Shown one piece after another: positions 1-8,923 of a DNA stretch of 64,000 nt (positions are counted from its first letter, which is position 1; each line of letters begins with the position of its first letter). The translations under genes and the position numbers were made by a program. This DNA is from Ornithinicoccus hortensis (GTDB lineage Bacteria; Actinomycetota; Actinomycetes; Actinomycetales; Dermatophilaceae). The stretch covers positions 1,612,001 to 1,676,000 of the forward strand of contig NZ_VFOP01000001.1 in assembly GCF_006716185.1 (NCBI RefSeq), written 5' to 3'. The notes beneath the pieces were generated by a model. That model worked only from the letters and a program-made list of their open reading frames with translations, ran no database searches and had not been told where the DNA came from.

Positions 1-246
1 GATCGCTCCGCCGGAGCCCGCGTCCGCCACGTCCTCCACGTCGGCCGGCTCGGCCGTCACCACGGCATTGTCGGCCGCCGCCACCGTCGGCGTGTCGGCG
101 GTCGGGGTCGAGACGGAGGGGGCGTCACCGCCGGCGCAGCCGGCGGCGAGCAGGGCCACCGGGAGGGCCAGGGAAAGCGTGGTCAGCGGACGACGGTGGG
201 AAGCGGGGGTGAGCAACGAGGCACGGGGCTCGGCGGTGGGGCGCAT
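1..246 (-). CDS. Putative lipoprotein, N-terminal part (cut by window edge)
   Basis: Reading leftwards from an ATG at 246, 82 codons stay open to the window edge. The N-terminus has basic residues, a hydrophobic stretch at about residues 21-36 and a lipobox LAAGC with the lipidated Cys at residue 37. A Thr/Ala/Pro/Asp-rich linker follows, typical of actinobacterial surface lipoproteins. An AGGAG ribosome site lies just upstream (about 255-260). The functional domain is outside the window, so no role can be given. Confidence 0.6.
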   Translation of the reverse strand, partial: MRPTAEPRASLLTPASHRRPLTTLSLALPVALLAAGCAGGDAPSVSTPTADTPTVAAADNAVVTAEPADVEDVADAGSGGAI

Positions 247-386
247 GGGGTCGACTCCTGTCGGGGAAGGCCGCGCGGGGAGCGCGGTGGGGATCCATCG
301 ACCGGTGATGAGTGCGCGGGCGTCCTCCTGATACGCCGGAGCCCTGGAGTCGTGACAGGTCGTGCTGAGACGGAGCGGAAAAGCGG

Positions 387-1268
387 TCAGGGGACGACGA
401 TGACCGGCGTGGGGGACTGCCGCACGATCTTGGTCGCGGCGTGCCCCAGGAAGAGTCGGGTCACCGGGCTGCTCACCGAGGAACCGACCACCAGGACCTC
501 GTCGGCGATCCAGTCGACCCGGCGGAAGGCCGAGGTCCAGTCGCGCCCCGCCGCTACGAGTTGCTCCACCGTCTCCGGGTCGACCCCCGTCAGCCCCTCG
601 ACCGCGTGTGCCTGGGCGGCACCCACCTGCTCGACCCAGCGGTCGGCCACCATCTCCTCGGCGCCGCTGACCCCGGCGGTGTGCATCGACCTGCCCTGGA
701 CGGCGAAAGTCACCACCCGCATCGGCACGCCCATGTCGCTGCACAGGTGGGCCGTCTGCCGGAGCACTCGGCGGGAGGCGTCGTCCCCGCGGAACGCGCA
801 GGTCACCCGGCTGACCCGGCTGTCGGGGTCGGCCCGGTACCCGCGGGTCCCGACGGCGACGGGGACCTCGGCGGTGTGCAGCAACCAGTCCGCGGTGGTG
901 CTGACCACGACCTGGCCCCACGGGCCGTTGTTGCCCGAGCCGAGGGCGATCAGCGAGGCCTTCGCCTCCCGGGCCCGGCTCCACAGGGTGGAGGGGACCG
1001 ACCGGCCGGTGACCCAGGTGGCCTCCGTGTCCAGGTCGGGGCAGTGCTGGGCCAGCAACTGTTCCGCCTCGGCGACAGCAGCCTCTCCCCGCTCCCGCGA
1101 CCAGCTGGCGAACTCCTTGTCCGCGCCCCCGGGCAGCGGAGTCGGCCAGGGCGCCGGCACCACGCTGACCACGAGCAGGTCGTCGCCCCGGGAGCGGGCG
1201 AGGGTCGCACCCAGTTCGATCGCGGAGGAGTCGTCCTTGTGGGGGGCGAAGCCGACCAGGATCGTCAT
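387..1268 (-). CDS. Universal stress protein, tandem UspA domains
   Basis: A 293-residue protein with two consecutive Usp folds. Domain 1 begins MTILVGFAPHKDDS, the usual start of a Usp nucleotide-binding strand, and ends near residue 145. Domain 2 ends with the ATP-site pattern GSSVSSPVTRLFLGH followed by a strand ending in VIVVP. Tandem Usp proteins are known stress and dormancy proteins that bind ATP. The gene starts 3 bp after the stop of the upstream amino-acid permease, so the two are almost certainly co-transcribed. That arrangement suggests a transporter-linked role, but the sequence does not show which stress is sensed. Confidence 0.9.
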   Translation of the reverse strand: MTILVGFAPHKDDSSAIELGATLARSRGDDLLVVSVVPAPWPTPLPGGADKEFASWSRERGEAAVAEAEQLLAQHCPDLDTEATWVTGRSVPSTLWSRAREAKASLIALGSGNNGPWGQVVVSTTADWLLHTAEVPVAVGTRGYRADPDSRVSRVTCAFRGDDASRRVLRQTAHLCSDMGVPMRVVTFAVQGRSMHTAGVSGAEEMVADRWVEQVGAAQAHAVEGLTGVDPETVEQLVAAGRDWTSAFRRVDWIADEVLVVGSSVSSPVTRLFLGHAATKIVRQSPTPVIVVP

Positions 1269-1271
1269 CGG

Positions 1272-2735
1272 TCAGTCCTCCACCGTCTCGAGGGGCGCCG
1301 CGTCGCTGTCCGGATCCAGCCGGGAGTGGTGCCGGCCCCACAGCAGGTAGAACGCGAGCACGAGCACCAGCCAGATCAGGAAGACCGACCAGGTGATCAG
1401 CGAGAGGTTGGTCAGCATGTAGACGCAGACCACCACGGTCAGGATCGGCACCACCGGGTAGCCGGGCACCTTGAACGGACGCTCCAGGTCAGGCTCCCTG
1501 CGGCGCAGGACGATCACCGAGATCGCGACGACCGAGAAGGCGGTCAGCGTGCCGATGGAGACCGTGTCCCAGAGGTAGCCGGCGGGGACGAAACCGGCGA
1601 TGAGGGCCACGACGGTGCCGGCCACGATCGTGTTGAAGGTGGGCGTCATGGTCCGCGGGTTCACGTGCGCGAACTTCTCCGGGAGCATCCGGTCCCGGCC
1701 CATCGCGAACAGGATGCGGGTCTGGCCGTAGAGGGTGACCAGGGTGACCGAGAAGATGGAGATCACCGCGCCGGCCGCCAGGATCGTGCCCGGAATGGAG
1801 GACCCGGTGATGTTGGTCAGGATCACCGAGAGCCCGGCACTCTGCTGCTCGGGATCCTCGAAGCGCTCCACCTCCTGCGCCCCGACCCCGGCCAGGGCCA
1901 CCAGCAGATAGACCGCGACGACGACGAAGAGGGCGCCGATGATGGCCCGGGGGAGCGCCTTCTGCGGGTCCCGCACCTCCTCGCCGGCGGTCGAGACCGC
2001 ATCCAACCCGATGAAGGAGAAGAAGATCGTAGCGGCCGCCGCGCCGATGCCGGCGAAGCCCGCGTCCCAGAAGCCCGCGAAGTGGTCCGACTTGAACGCG
2101 GTCAACCCGATCACGACGAACAGCATCAGCACGCCGATCTTGACGACCACCATGATGGCGTTGACCCGCGCCGACTCGCTCGCCCCGCGGATCAGCAGCA
2201 ACGTGCACAGGAAGACGAGGACGACGGCCGGCAGGTTGATCAGGCCGGAGGGGTCGCCCTCGAACGGGACGGGTGAGTAGGACAGCGAGTCCGGCAGGCT
2301 GACCCCGATGGTGTTGTCCAGCAGGTTGTTGAAGTACCCGCTCCAGCCGACCGCCACCGCCCCGGCCGCCACGCCATACTCCAAGATCACACAGGCCGCG
2401 ATCACCATGGCCATGAGCTCGCCAAGCGTGTGGTAGGTGTACGAATAGGTCGAGCCGCTCACCGGGATCGTGCTCGCCATCTCGGCGTAGCAGATCGCGG
2501 ACAGGCCGGCCGCGAGACCGGCGACCAGGAACGAGATCACCACCGCCGGGCCGGCATCCGGCACGGCCTCCTGCAGGACGAAGAAGATCCCGGTGCCGAC
2601 GGTCGCGCCGACGCCGAACATCATCAGCGAGAAGGTGCCGAAACTGGGCTCCAGGTGTTCGTCCGCCGATCCCGTGCGGGCAGCGCCGATCGGCTTGCGT
2701 CGAGTGAACTGCGTGCCGAGACTCATTCTGGACAT
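1272..2735 (-). CDS. APC-superfamily amino acid permease
   Basis: A 487-residue integral membrane protein with about 12 hydrophobic segments. The first helix carries the APC signature GVGATVGTGIFF (about residues 43-54), followed by helices rich in Gly and Ala. Segments such as FFSFIGLDAVSTAGEE match helix 6 of cationic amino acid and YfnA-type permeases. The start at 2735 is preferred over an in-frame ATG at 2801 because GGAAGGA stands 6 nt upstream of it. The substrate cannot be read from sequence; cationic or branched amino acids are plausible. The universal stress gene follows 3 bp downstream. Confidence 0.88.
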   Translation of the reverse strand: MSRMSLGTQFTRRKPIGAARTGSADEHLEPSFGTFSLMMFGVGATVGTGIFFVLQEAVPDAGPAVVISFLVAGLAAGLSAICYAEMASTIPVSGSTYSYTYHTLGELMAMVIAACVILEYGVAAGAVAVGWSGYFNNLLDNTIGVSLPDSLSYSPVPFEGDPSGLINLPAVVLVFLCTLLLIRGASESARVNAIMVVVKIGVLMLFVVIGLTAFKSDHFAGFWDAGFAGIGAAAATIFFSFIGLDAVSTAGEEVRDPQKALPRAIIGALFVVVAVYLLVALAGVGAQEVERFEDPEQQSAGLSVILTNITGSSIPGTILAAGAVISIFSVTLVTLYGQTRILFAMGRDRMLPEKFAHVNPRTMTPTFNTIVAGTVVALIAGFVPAGYLWDTVSIGTLTAFSVVAISVIVLRRREPDLERPFKVPGYPVVPILTVVVCVYMLTNLSLITWSVFLIWLVLVLAFYLLWGRHHSRLDPDSDAAPLETVED

Positions 2736-2861
2736 GGTGGTCCTTCCCGGCCCCCCGAGGGACCCGCGTGCAGCGAACCTCCGCAACATAGACCGTCCCA
2801 CCGCCGAGCGCTAGACCCCTGGCGACGCGTTCTGGCGGCCGTTGACCGTACCCTGACGGCG

Positions 2862-4982
2862 ATGACCACCGACACAGCGATGACGGACCGGGCGCGGCAG
2901 GCGCTGCGCGCACTGGTAGGACGGACCGACGCGGACTTCCGCGAAGGCCAGCTCGAGGCAGTGCAGGCACTGGTCGAACGGCGCGAGCGGGTCCTGGTGG
3001 TGCAACGCACCGGGTGGGGCAAGTCGGCCGTGTACTTCGTGGCCACCGCGATGCGGCGCGCCGAGGGTGCCGGGCCGACGGTGATCGTCTCCCCGTTGCT
3101 GGCCCTGATGCGCGACCAGATCGAGGCCGCCTCTCGGGCCGGGATCCACGCGGTCTCGATGAACTCGGCCAACGCCGAGGAGTGGGGCAGGGTCCGGGAG
3201 GACCTCGCCGCGGACCGGGTGGACGTGCTGCTGGTCAGCCCGGAGCGGCTGAACAACCCCCGGTTCCGGGAGGAGCAGCTGCCGGAACTGGCCGCGCGCT
3301 GCGGCCTGCTGGTGGTCGACGAGGCGCACTGCATCAGCGACTGGGGGCACGACTTCCGCCCCGACTACCGGCGGATCCGCACCCTGCTGGCGGGGTTGCC
3401 CGCCGACACCCCGGTGCTGGCGACGACCGCGACCGCGAACGAGCGGGTCGTGCACGACGTGGTGGAGCAGCTGTCGGTCGGCGCGGACGGGTCGGCCCGG
3501 TCGGTGACCACGATCAGGGGACCGTTGGCACGTGCCTCGTTGCGTCTGGGCGTGCTCACCCTGGAGACACCGGAGCGCCGCATCGCCTGGCTCGCGGCCT
3601 ACCTCGGGTCGCTGCCGGGTAGCGGCATCGTGTACGCCCTCACGGTGTCGGCGGCGGAGGACCTGGCGGCCACCCTGCAACGGGCCGGTCACGAGGTCCG
3701 GGCCTACACCGGCCGCACCGACCCGGCCGACCGGTTGGAGCTGGAGCGGGCGCTGCGGGACAACGAGGTGAAGGCGCTGGTGGCCACGAGCGCGCTCGGA
3801 ATGGGCTTCGACAAACCCGACCTGGGCTTCGTCGTGCACCTCGGGGCACCGTCCTCCCCGGTGGCCTACTACCAGCAGGTGGGACGCGCCGGTCGCGCCA
3901 CCGAGCGTGCCGACGTGCTGCTGCTGCCCGGTGTGGAGGACCGCAACATCTGGGCCTACTTCGCCTCCGCCTCGATGCCCCGTCAGGAGCAGGCCGACGC
4001 GGTGCTGACCGCGCTCGCGGGAGCCCCGAAACCGATGTCGACCGCCGCCCTGGAGACCCAGGTCGACGTGCGCCGCACCCGGCTGGAGCTGCTGCTGAAG
4101 GTGCTCGACGTCGAGGGAGCCGTGCAGCGGGTGTCCGGCGGCTGGACCGGCACCGGTGAGCCGTGGACCTATGACGCGGAGCGCTACGACCGGGTCGCCG
4201 AGGCGCGGGAGCGGGAGCAGCAGCTCATGCTCGACTACCTGGCGACGGCCGACTGCCGGATGGCCTTCCTGCAGTCGACGCTCGACGACGCGACGGCCGC
4301 ACCGTGCGGCCGGTGCGACAACTGCACCGAGCCGTGGTTCCCGACCGAGATCCCCCGCGAGGCCGTGGACCTGGCGCTCGGGCAGATCTCCCGGGTGGGT
4401 GTGGACCTCGACGCTCGCGCCCAGTGGCCGACCGGGATGGATCGTCTCGGCGTCCCGGTGAAGGGCCGTATCCCGGCGGGCGAGGGGCTCACGACCGGCC
4501 GGGTGCTCGCCCGCCTGTCGGACCTGGGGTGGGGCCAACGGATCCGGTCCCTGCTGGCCGAGGACCAGCCGGTGCCGGACCAGGTCGTCACCGGCGTCGT
4601 GCAGGTGCTCGCCGAGTGGGACTGGGTGACCCGGCCCGTCGCCGTGGTCGGTATGCCGTCCCGCACCCACCCCCAGCTGGTCACCTCGCTCGCCGAGCGG
4701 ATCAGCGAGTTGGGTCGCCTGCCGTTGCTCGGATCCCTCGACCTGGTGCACGGCGGACCGACCGGCGAAGCGGGGGGCAACTCGGCCTTCCGGCTGGCCG
4801 GTGTGTGGGACCGCTTCGCGGTCGGCCCCGAACTGGCGCAGGCCCTGGCCACCACCCGCGGCCCGGTGCTGCTGGTCGACGACCTGGTGGACTCCCGCTG
4901 GACGATGACCGTCGCTGGCCGCGCCCTGCGCCTCGCCGGTGCCGACGAGGTCCTCCCCTTCGCCCTCGCCCAGGCCGGCTGA
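2862..4982 (+). CDS. RecQ-type DNA helicase with C-terminal phosphoribosyltransferase-like domain
   Basis: A 706-residue protein. The N-terminal helicase core has Walker A GWGKS (residues 51-55), the DEAH box DEAHCISDWGHDF (153-165) and motif VI QVGRAGRA. A RecQ zinc-binding cluster (CGRCDNC) follows near residue 480. The last 90 or so residues, after the RecQ part, contain VLLVDDLVDSRWTM (about 669-682), which is the PRPP-binding motif of type I phosphoribosyltransferases such as ComF. ATP-driven 3'-5' unwinding is known for the family; what the PRTase-like tail does is not known to me. The start chosen is the ATG at 2862, upstream of the helicase homology; ATG 2880 is an alternative. Confidence 0.88.
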   Translation: MTTDTAMTDRARQALRALVGRTDADFREGQLEAVQALVERRERVLVVQRTGWGKSAVYFVATAMRRAEGAGPTVIVSPLLALMRDQIEAASRAGIHAVSMNSANAEEWGRVREDLAADRVDVLLVSPERLNNPRFREEQLPELAARCGLLVVDEAHCISDWGHDFRPDYRRIRTLLAGLPADTPVLATTATANERVVHDVVEQLSVGADGSARSVTTIRGPLARASLRLGVLTLETPERRIAWLAAYLGSLPGSGIVYALTVSAAEDLAATLQRAGHEVRAYTGRTDPADRLELERALRDNEVKALVATSALGMGFDKPDLGFVVHLGAPSSPVAYYQQVGRAGRATERADVLLLPGVEDRNIWAYFASASMPRQEQADAVLTALAGAPKPMSTAALETQVDVRRTRLELLLKVLDVEGAVQRVSGGWTGTGEPWTYDAERYDRVAEAREREQQLMLDYLATADCRMAFLQSTLDDATAAPCGRCDNCTEPWFPTEIPREAVDLALGQISRVGVDLDARAQWPTGMDRLGVPVKGRIPAGEGLTTGRVLARLSDLGWGQRIRSLLAEDQPVPDQVVTGVVQVLAEWDWVTRPVAVVGMPSRTHPQLVTSLAERISELGRLPLLGSLDLVHGGPTGEAGGNSAFRLAGVWDRFAVGPELAQALATTRGPVLLVDDLVDSRWTMTVAGRALRLAGADEVLPFALAQAG

Positions 4983-4985
4983 CTT

Positions 4986-5014
4986 CCACTCCCACTCCCA
5001 CTCCCACTCCCACC
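4986..5014. repeat. Hexanucleotide run (ACTCCC)n
   Basis: Immediately after the recQ-like stop codon the plus strand repeats the hexamer ACTCCC four times, then continues in a C-rich tract to about 5035. It is non-coding and may vary in copy number by slippage. Confidence 0.7.
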
Positions 5015-5040
5015 CGCACCCCACCCCACCCTCCCTTTGC

Positions 5041-5319
5041 GACCGGACGCCTGACCTGGCGGTCTCCACCCGCGACCGGACGTCCGACCTGGCGGCGGAT
5101 CCACCCCACAGGACGCGTGACCTGGCGGCTCAACCGTGCTTGGACGGGCGTGCGGGACGCCCCAGGGCCTGAGATCGACGCTCGCCCACGGCGGGTTCGC
5201 CCGTTGATGCGCTCGGTCAGTGGATGGGGCCGTCAGGTCACGCGTTCGGTGGGGGGTGGAGGCAGCCAGATCAGACATTCGGTGGGGGGTGGAGGCCGCC
5301 AGACGACGCGCTCGGTCGA
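5041..5319. repeat. 33-bp degenerate repeats in two oppositely oriented arrays
   Basis: The left array has three units beginning near 5041, 5074 and 5108, each containing a form of GACCGGACG..TGACCTGGCGG. The right array has three units whose reverse complements match them, with the TTCGGTG/CTCGGTC landmarks at 5245, 5278 and 5311, again 33 bp apart. The arrays face each other across about 90 bp and could fold into a large cruciform or hairpin. The stretch 4983-5365 otherwise shows no convincing gene, and no terminator with a T run is visible. Confidence 0.65.
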
Positions 5320-5407
5320 GGAAGGGGGCGGGGTCGAGGAAGGGGGGATAGTACCGCCGGCTGAGATGTACGTGGCGCCGGGGGGAGTCGCGGCGGATAC
5401 TGGCACG

Positions 5408-6259
5408 GTGGACACCGTAGCGACGTCGGAGTTCCGCGCCACGAGGCTGGCGGTGCCGGGCGTCGCGACGACGGTTGGCTACCGGTCCACCGGGCTGCCG
5501 CAGGGCACCCACTTGGGGCTGCCCTCGCCATACCTGACCTTCATCTTCTCCCTCGAGGGGCCGGTCGAGACCACGTTCGACCCGGACCGGGGTGCGGACG
5601 ACCGGCAGGCCACGACGATCCTGCTCAGCGGGCTGCACACCAGCCCGGCGTTCGTGGTCCAGCCGGAGCGTCAGTCCGGCATCCAGCTGGCGATCAACCC
5701 GCTGGCCTCGCGTGCGCTCTTCGGGGTACCGGCGGGGGAACTGCCGCTCGTCGGGGAGGGGGAGGACGTGCTGGGGTCGGCGGCGGAGCGGCTGCGGCAG
5801 CGGCTGATGCAGGAGCTCCCCTGGGAACAGGGTTTCGCCGAGGTGGGTCGCTACCTGCGGCGCCGGCTGGAGGACTCCCGCACGCCGCCTCCCCGCGCCG
5901 AACTCGTGGCCGGCTGGACCTGGATCGCCCGGCACCGGGGGAGCGGGTCCATGGAGGGCCTGTCCCGTCACGTCCACCTCGGTCCGCGACAACTGAGCAC
6001 GCTGTTCGACCGGGAGTTCGGCGTCTCGCCGAAGCGGCTGAGCCGGCTGATGCGGTTCCACAACGCCAAGCGCCGGGTCGTGGCGACCACCCACGGCTCG
6101 GGCGAGTCGGTGGCCGACATCGCCGCCGACTGCGGGTATGCCGACCACTCCCACCTGGTCCGGGAGTTCCGGGAGTTCACTTCGCTGAGCCCCACCGGGT
6201 GGCTGGAGCACGAACGCCGAAACGTCCAAGCCGAGACGTACCCCTACCCCGAAGACTGA
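5408..6259 (+). CDS. AraC-family transcriptional regulator
   Basis: About 283 residues. The C-terminal third holds the two helix-turn-helices of AraC proteins: a first HTH around LSRHVHLGPRQLSTLFDREF, and a second around SVADIAADCGYADHSHLVRE ending in the usual phenylalanine-rich motif. The N-terminal 150 residues form an uncharacterised sensor domain. GTG 5408 is chosen because homology-like sequence begins there; an in-frame ATG at 5366 is possible, and neither start has a strong ribosome site. The VOC gene follows 4 bp after the stop, so this regulator probably controls or accompanies that gene. Confidence 0.8.
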   Translation: MDTVATSEFRATRLAVPGVATTVGYRSTGLPQGTHLGLPSPYLTFIFSLEGPVETTFDPDRGADDRQATTILLSGLHTSPAFVVQPERQSGIQLAINPLASRALFGVPAGELPLVGEGEDVLGSAAERLRQRLMQELPWEQGFAEVGRYLRRRLEDSRTPPPRAELVAGWTWIARHRGSGSMEGLSRHVHLGPRQLSTLFDREFGVSPKRLSRLMRFHNAKRRVVATTHGSGESVADIAADCGYADHSHLVREFREFTSLSPTGWLEHERRNVQAETYPYPED

Positions 6260-6263
6260 GGGC

Positions 6264-6719
6264 ATGGACACCACATCAGACTCCACGACCCCCGAGCCCC
6301 AGGCAGTCGCAGGCGGCGCGCCCCCGCCGCCCACGGTCTGGCCGACGCTGCGCTACCGGGACGCACCGGCGATGATCACGTTCCTGACCGACGTCCTCGG
6401 CTTCACCCGCACAGCGGTGTATGCCGACGGTGACGTCGTCGAGCACGCCCAGCTCGGGTGGCCGGAGGGCGGCGGCGTGATGCTCGGGTCGGTGCGTGAC
6501 GGCTCCGACTGGGAGCAACCGCCGGGCGGGGCCGGCTGCTATGTGGTCACCCGCCACGTGGACGAGATCTTCCGGCGGGCGCGGGCCGCGGGTGCGGACA
6601 TCCGGATGGAGCTGCAGGAGGAGGACTACGGCAACCGGAGCTTCGTGGTGGCGGATCCGGAGGGCAACCTCTGGAGCTTCGGCCACTACGCGGGGGAGCC
6701 GGACAACTCCGGTTCCTGA
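6264..6719 (+). CDS. VOC (glyoxalase/bleomycin-resistance) family protein
   Basis: A 151-residue single-domain protein. It has the PhnB/VOC beta-alpha-beta-beta-beta pattern: LRYRDAPAMITFLTDVLGFT at residues 29-48, and at the C-terminus VVADPEGNLWSFGHY, where the Glu/Asp-Pro-Glu-Gly-Asn strand supplies metal or substrate contacts. It starts 4 bp after the AraC-type regulator. Members bind or modify small hydrophobic toxins or catalyse metal-dependent lyase/dioxygenase chemistry; the substrate here is unknown. Its 3' end overlaps the convergent hydrolase gene by 34 bp. Confidence 0.82.
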   Translation: MDTTSDSTTPEPQAVAGGAPPPPTVWPTLRYRDAPAMITFLTDVLGFTRTAVYADGDVVEHAQLGWPEGGGVMLGSVRDGSDWEQPPGGAGCYVVTRHVDEIFRRARAAGADIRMELQEEDYGNRSFVVADPEGNLWSFGHYAGEPDNSGS

Positions 6720-8347
6720 GTGTCCGTCCCCGCCGGACCACGACCGTCCCCGGCCTTCTCCTCCCCGGCCTTATCCGCTCGGTCCTTCCTCGCTCCGTCC
6801 TTGTCGACACCGGCCGGGGTGCGCGTCCGGGACCTCGCCCTCTTCCTCGCGTCAGGGGCCAGCGACCTCTCCAGCTCCCCGGCGGAGGGGACCCATCCGG
6901 AGGCCGCCAGGTCTAGGGCTTCACGCAGGATCGTGGCGGCTGAGGCTGGGGCATCGTCGTCGGGGAAGGAGAAGTACAGGCTGTGGGCGAAGCCTGGGAC
7001 CAGCCGGTTGCGCCATGGGCGCGCCTCGATGCCCCGCGGTCCGTTCCCGGTCACCATGACGTCCTTGATGCCGGTGCCGTAGAGGGGGGCCAGCGGGCCG
7101 CCGAACCAGTCGCCGAAGAAGCCGAGCCGGGCGGGGTAGTAGAGATTGGTCCACCGGACGACGGCGAACGGCGCACCCTCGTGCAGCACGCGGCGGCTGC
7201 CCCTGGCCCAGGTAAAGAAGCGACGGGTCCCGTGGATCCGGTTGCCTTCCTCGAGTTCGTTCTGCGGGGGACAGGTGGGCTGCTCCCCGCGCAGCACCCG
7301 TTCCCGGAAGGCGAGCTTGCCCTTGGCCCTGATCAGCCGGTCGGCGAAGTACATCGGAGACCCGGCGGTGATCAGGTCGGTGATCCGCCAGGGGTTGCCC
7401 TGCTCGCGCAGCCCGATCCAGGCCGCACGCTGGGCGTCACGGAACGCCTCCAGTGCCCCGTCCTCCAGGACCGGGAGCACGCCGGGCCGGTAACCCTGGT
7501 CAGGTAGAGCCGAGGCGGCCTCCTCGAGGTCTGCCAGGCCACGGAACTGCTCCGGGGCGCGGGCCCCCGCGTTCTTGGCGTTGCCCTGGGCCCAGAGGTA
7601 GCTGATCGCGTCGTAGGCGAGGTAGCTGCCGAGGCTGTGCGCGACGACGATGATCCGGTCGTATCGGGGGCCGTCCCGCAGTCGTGCATCGTGCAGTCGC
7701 TGCAGCAACTCGACCAGGCCCTGTCGGATCTCCCGGCGCACGGCATACGACCGGGGCGAGGTGTCCAGGTAGCGGACCACGTCCACGAAGCTCGTGGTCA
7801 GCCACCCCGGGAGCACCTTGCCGACGACGAACGTCACGACGGCGGCGATGGCGCCACCGGAGAGGACCGTCCCGAGCAGACGGGTCACCAGGTCGCCCTC
7901 CCCGCCTCCGGCCAGCACCGAGGACCAGGGCCCCCACACCAGCGCCCACAGGGAGGCCAGGGCCGCGGCCCACAGCAGCAGCCACGCCCAGACCAGCCCG
8001 TACGGCACGCGGGTGATCGGGAGGACGAGGATCCGGCGGACGGTGTCCGTCAGGTCGGCCAGCCGGTTGCCCTGCATCAGGTGCGACCAGTGGTACTCGA
8101 AGAACTCGGTGTGGGCGTTCACCTCCACCTCCCCGTCGCGGCCGGTGACGGAGCGGGCGGGTGCCAGGAACCGGCGGGACTCGTACGACCCGGTCACCGA
8201 CTCGGGGCGGGAGTAGTAGGTCCGGGTGCTCCCGGTCCCGGGAGCCGGGTCCAGCGCGTTGTCGATGAAGCCGATGACGGTGCTCAGGGGGCGTTGCTCG
8301 CCCATGCCGTGGATGACGACGACGGCCTGTCGGATGTATTCGCTCAC
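6686..8347 (-). CDS. Membrane-anchored alpha/beta-hydrolase-like protein
   Basis: A 553-residue protein. The N-terminus VVVIHGMGEQRP resembles an oxyanion-hole strand of alpha/beta hydrolases, and IIVVAHSLGSYLAYDAI near residue 232 is a nucleophile elbow (GxSxG-like AHSLG with Ser). Between them are two hydrophobic helices at about residues 112-138 and 155-180. The last 60 residues are a low-complexity Lys/Arg/Asp/Gly-rich tail. A lipase or esterase acting at the membrane is a reasonable guess, but no specific family was recognised. The tail overlaps the convergent VOC gene by 34 bp. Confidence 0.65.
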   Translation of the reverse strand: MSEYIRQAVVVIHGMGEQRPLSTVIGFIDNALDPAPGTGSTRTYYSRPESVTGSYESRRFLAPARSVTGRDGEVEVNAHTEFFEYHWSHLMQGNRLADLTDTVRRILVLPITRVPYGLVWAWLLLWAAALASLWALVWGPWSSVLAGGGEGDLVTRLLGTVLSGGAIAAVVTFVVGKVLPGWLTTSFVDVVRYLDTSPRSYAVRREIRQGLVELLQRLHDARLRDGPRYDRIIVVAHSLGSYLAYDAISYLWAQGNAKNAGARAPEQFRGLADLEEAASALPDQGYRPGVLPVLEDGALEAFRDAQRAAWIGLREQGNPWRITDLITAGSPMYFADRLIRAKGKLAFRERVLRGEQPTCPPQNELEEGNRIHGTRRFFTWARGSRRVLHEGAPFAVVRWTNLYYPARLGFFGDWFGGPLAPLYGTGIKDVMVTGNGPRGIEARPWRNRLVPGFAHSLYFSFPDDDAPASAATILREALDLAASGWVPSAGELERSLAPDARKRARSRTRTPAGVDKDGARKDRADKAGEEKAGDGRGPAGTDTQEPELSGSPA

Positions 8348-8527
8348 CGTGCCTCCTCGTGCCGGGCCGACCTGGGCCGACCGGGGTGAGACCGCACCGT
8401 ATGGAGCGCGTCGGCCCGGTCGCTGATACGGGACCCGGCCGGGGACCCTCGACAGCCGGCGTGCAGCGCAGGATCATGGAGGGACCGGTCGCGCACCGGT
8501 GCCCGACCGGAGCACCAGGAGGCGGTG

Positions 8528-8905
8528 ATGGTCGCGGTCCTCAGTTACCTGGCCCTGTGCCTGCTCCCGGCTGCCGTGACGGCCGTCCTCATCCGTCTGG
8601 TCAGTTGGTTCGTGGGTCACGAGCGACCTGCCGCGACCACCGCGCCGGATCCGGTGCCGACCGCGCGCAGCCTGGAGGCACTGGTGGCCACGTTGCGCCG
8701 GCTGGAGACCGACTACGCGGCCGTGGAGGCCTCCCGTCTCCCGGCGCGCGCGCACCGGCTGCAGGCGATCAGCCTGGCCTACGACGACACCCTCAGGGAG
8801 TGCTGTCTGGCGCTGGAGATCCCGCCGCCGGAGAACCCGCCGCTGCCTCCGGTCGAGCGGATGCGGACCGAGGCGGAGCTCTCGCTGCGTGGCCTGACCT
8901 GGTGA
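8528..8905 (+). CDS. Small hypothetical protein with one N-terminal membrane helix
   Basis: About 125 residues. Residues 3-24 form one hydrophobic segment. The rest is a soluble, Leu/Arg-rich helical region (LEALVATLRRLETDY) with a proline-rich stretch before the C-terminus. AGGAGG at 8517-8522 sits 5 nt before ATG 8528, making this start better than the overlapping GTG at 8525. No family recognised. It lies divergent from the hydrolase gene, with a 180-bp gap between them. Confidence 0.6.
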   Translation: MVAVLSYLALCLLPAAVTAVLIRLVSWFVGHERPAATTAPDPVPTARSLEALVATLRRLETDYAAVEASRLPARAHRLQAISLAYDDTLRECCLALEIPPPENPPLPPVERMRTEAELSLRGLTW

Positions 8906-8923
8906 GAGGGGCCACGCCGGACG

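Noticed and set aside
2430-2861. Upstream extension of the recQ-like frame
   Set aside because: It lies antisense to the permease start and promoter; helicase similarity begins after ATG 2862.
5041-5319. CRISPR-like array
   Set aside because: Units have no spacers of their own, the two arrays are inverted, and no cas genes are near.
4304-5365. Upstream extension of the AraC-type frame through recQ and the repeats
   Set aside because: It reads through recQ in another frame and then the 33-bp repeats, with no recognisable protein features.
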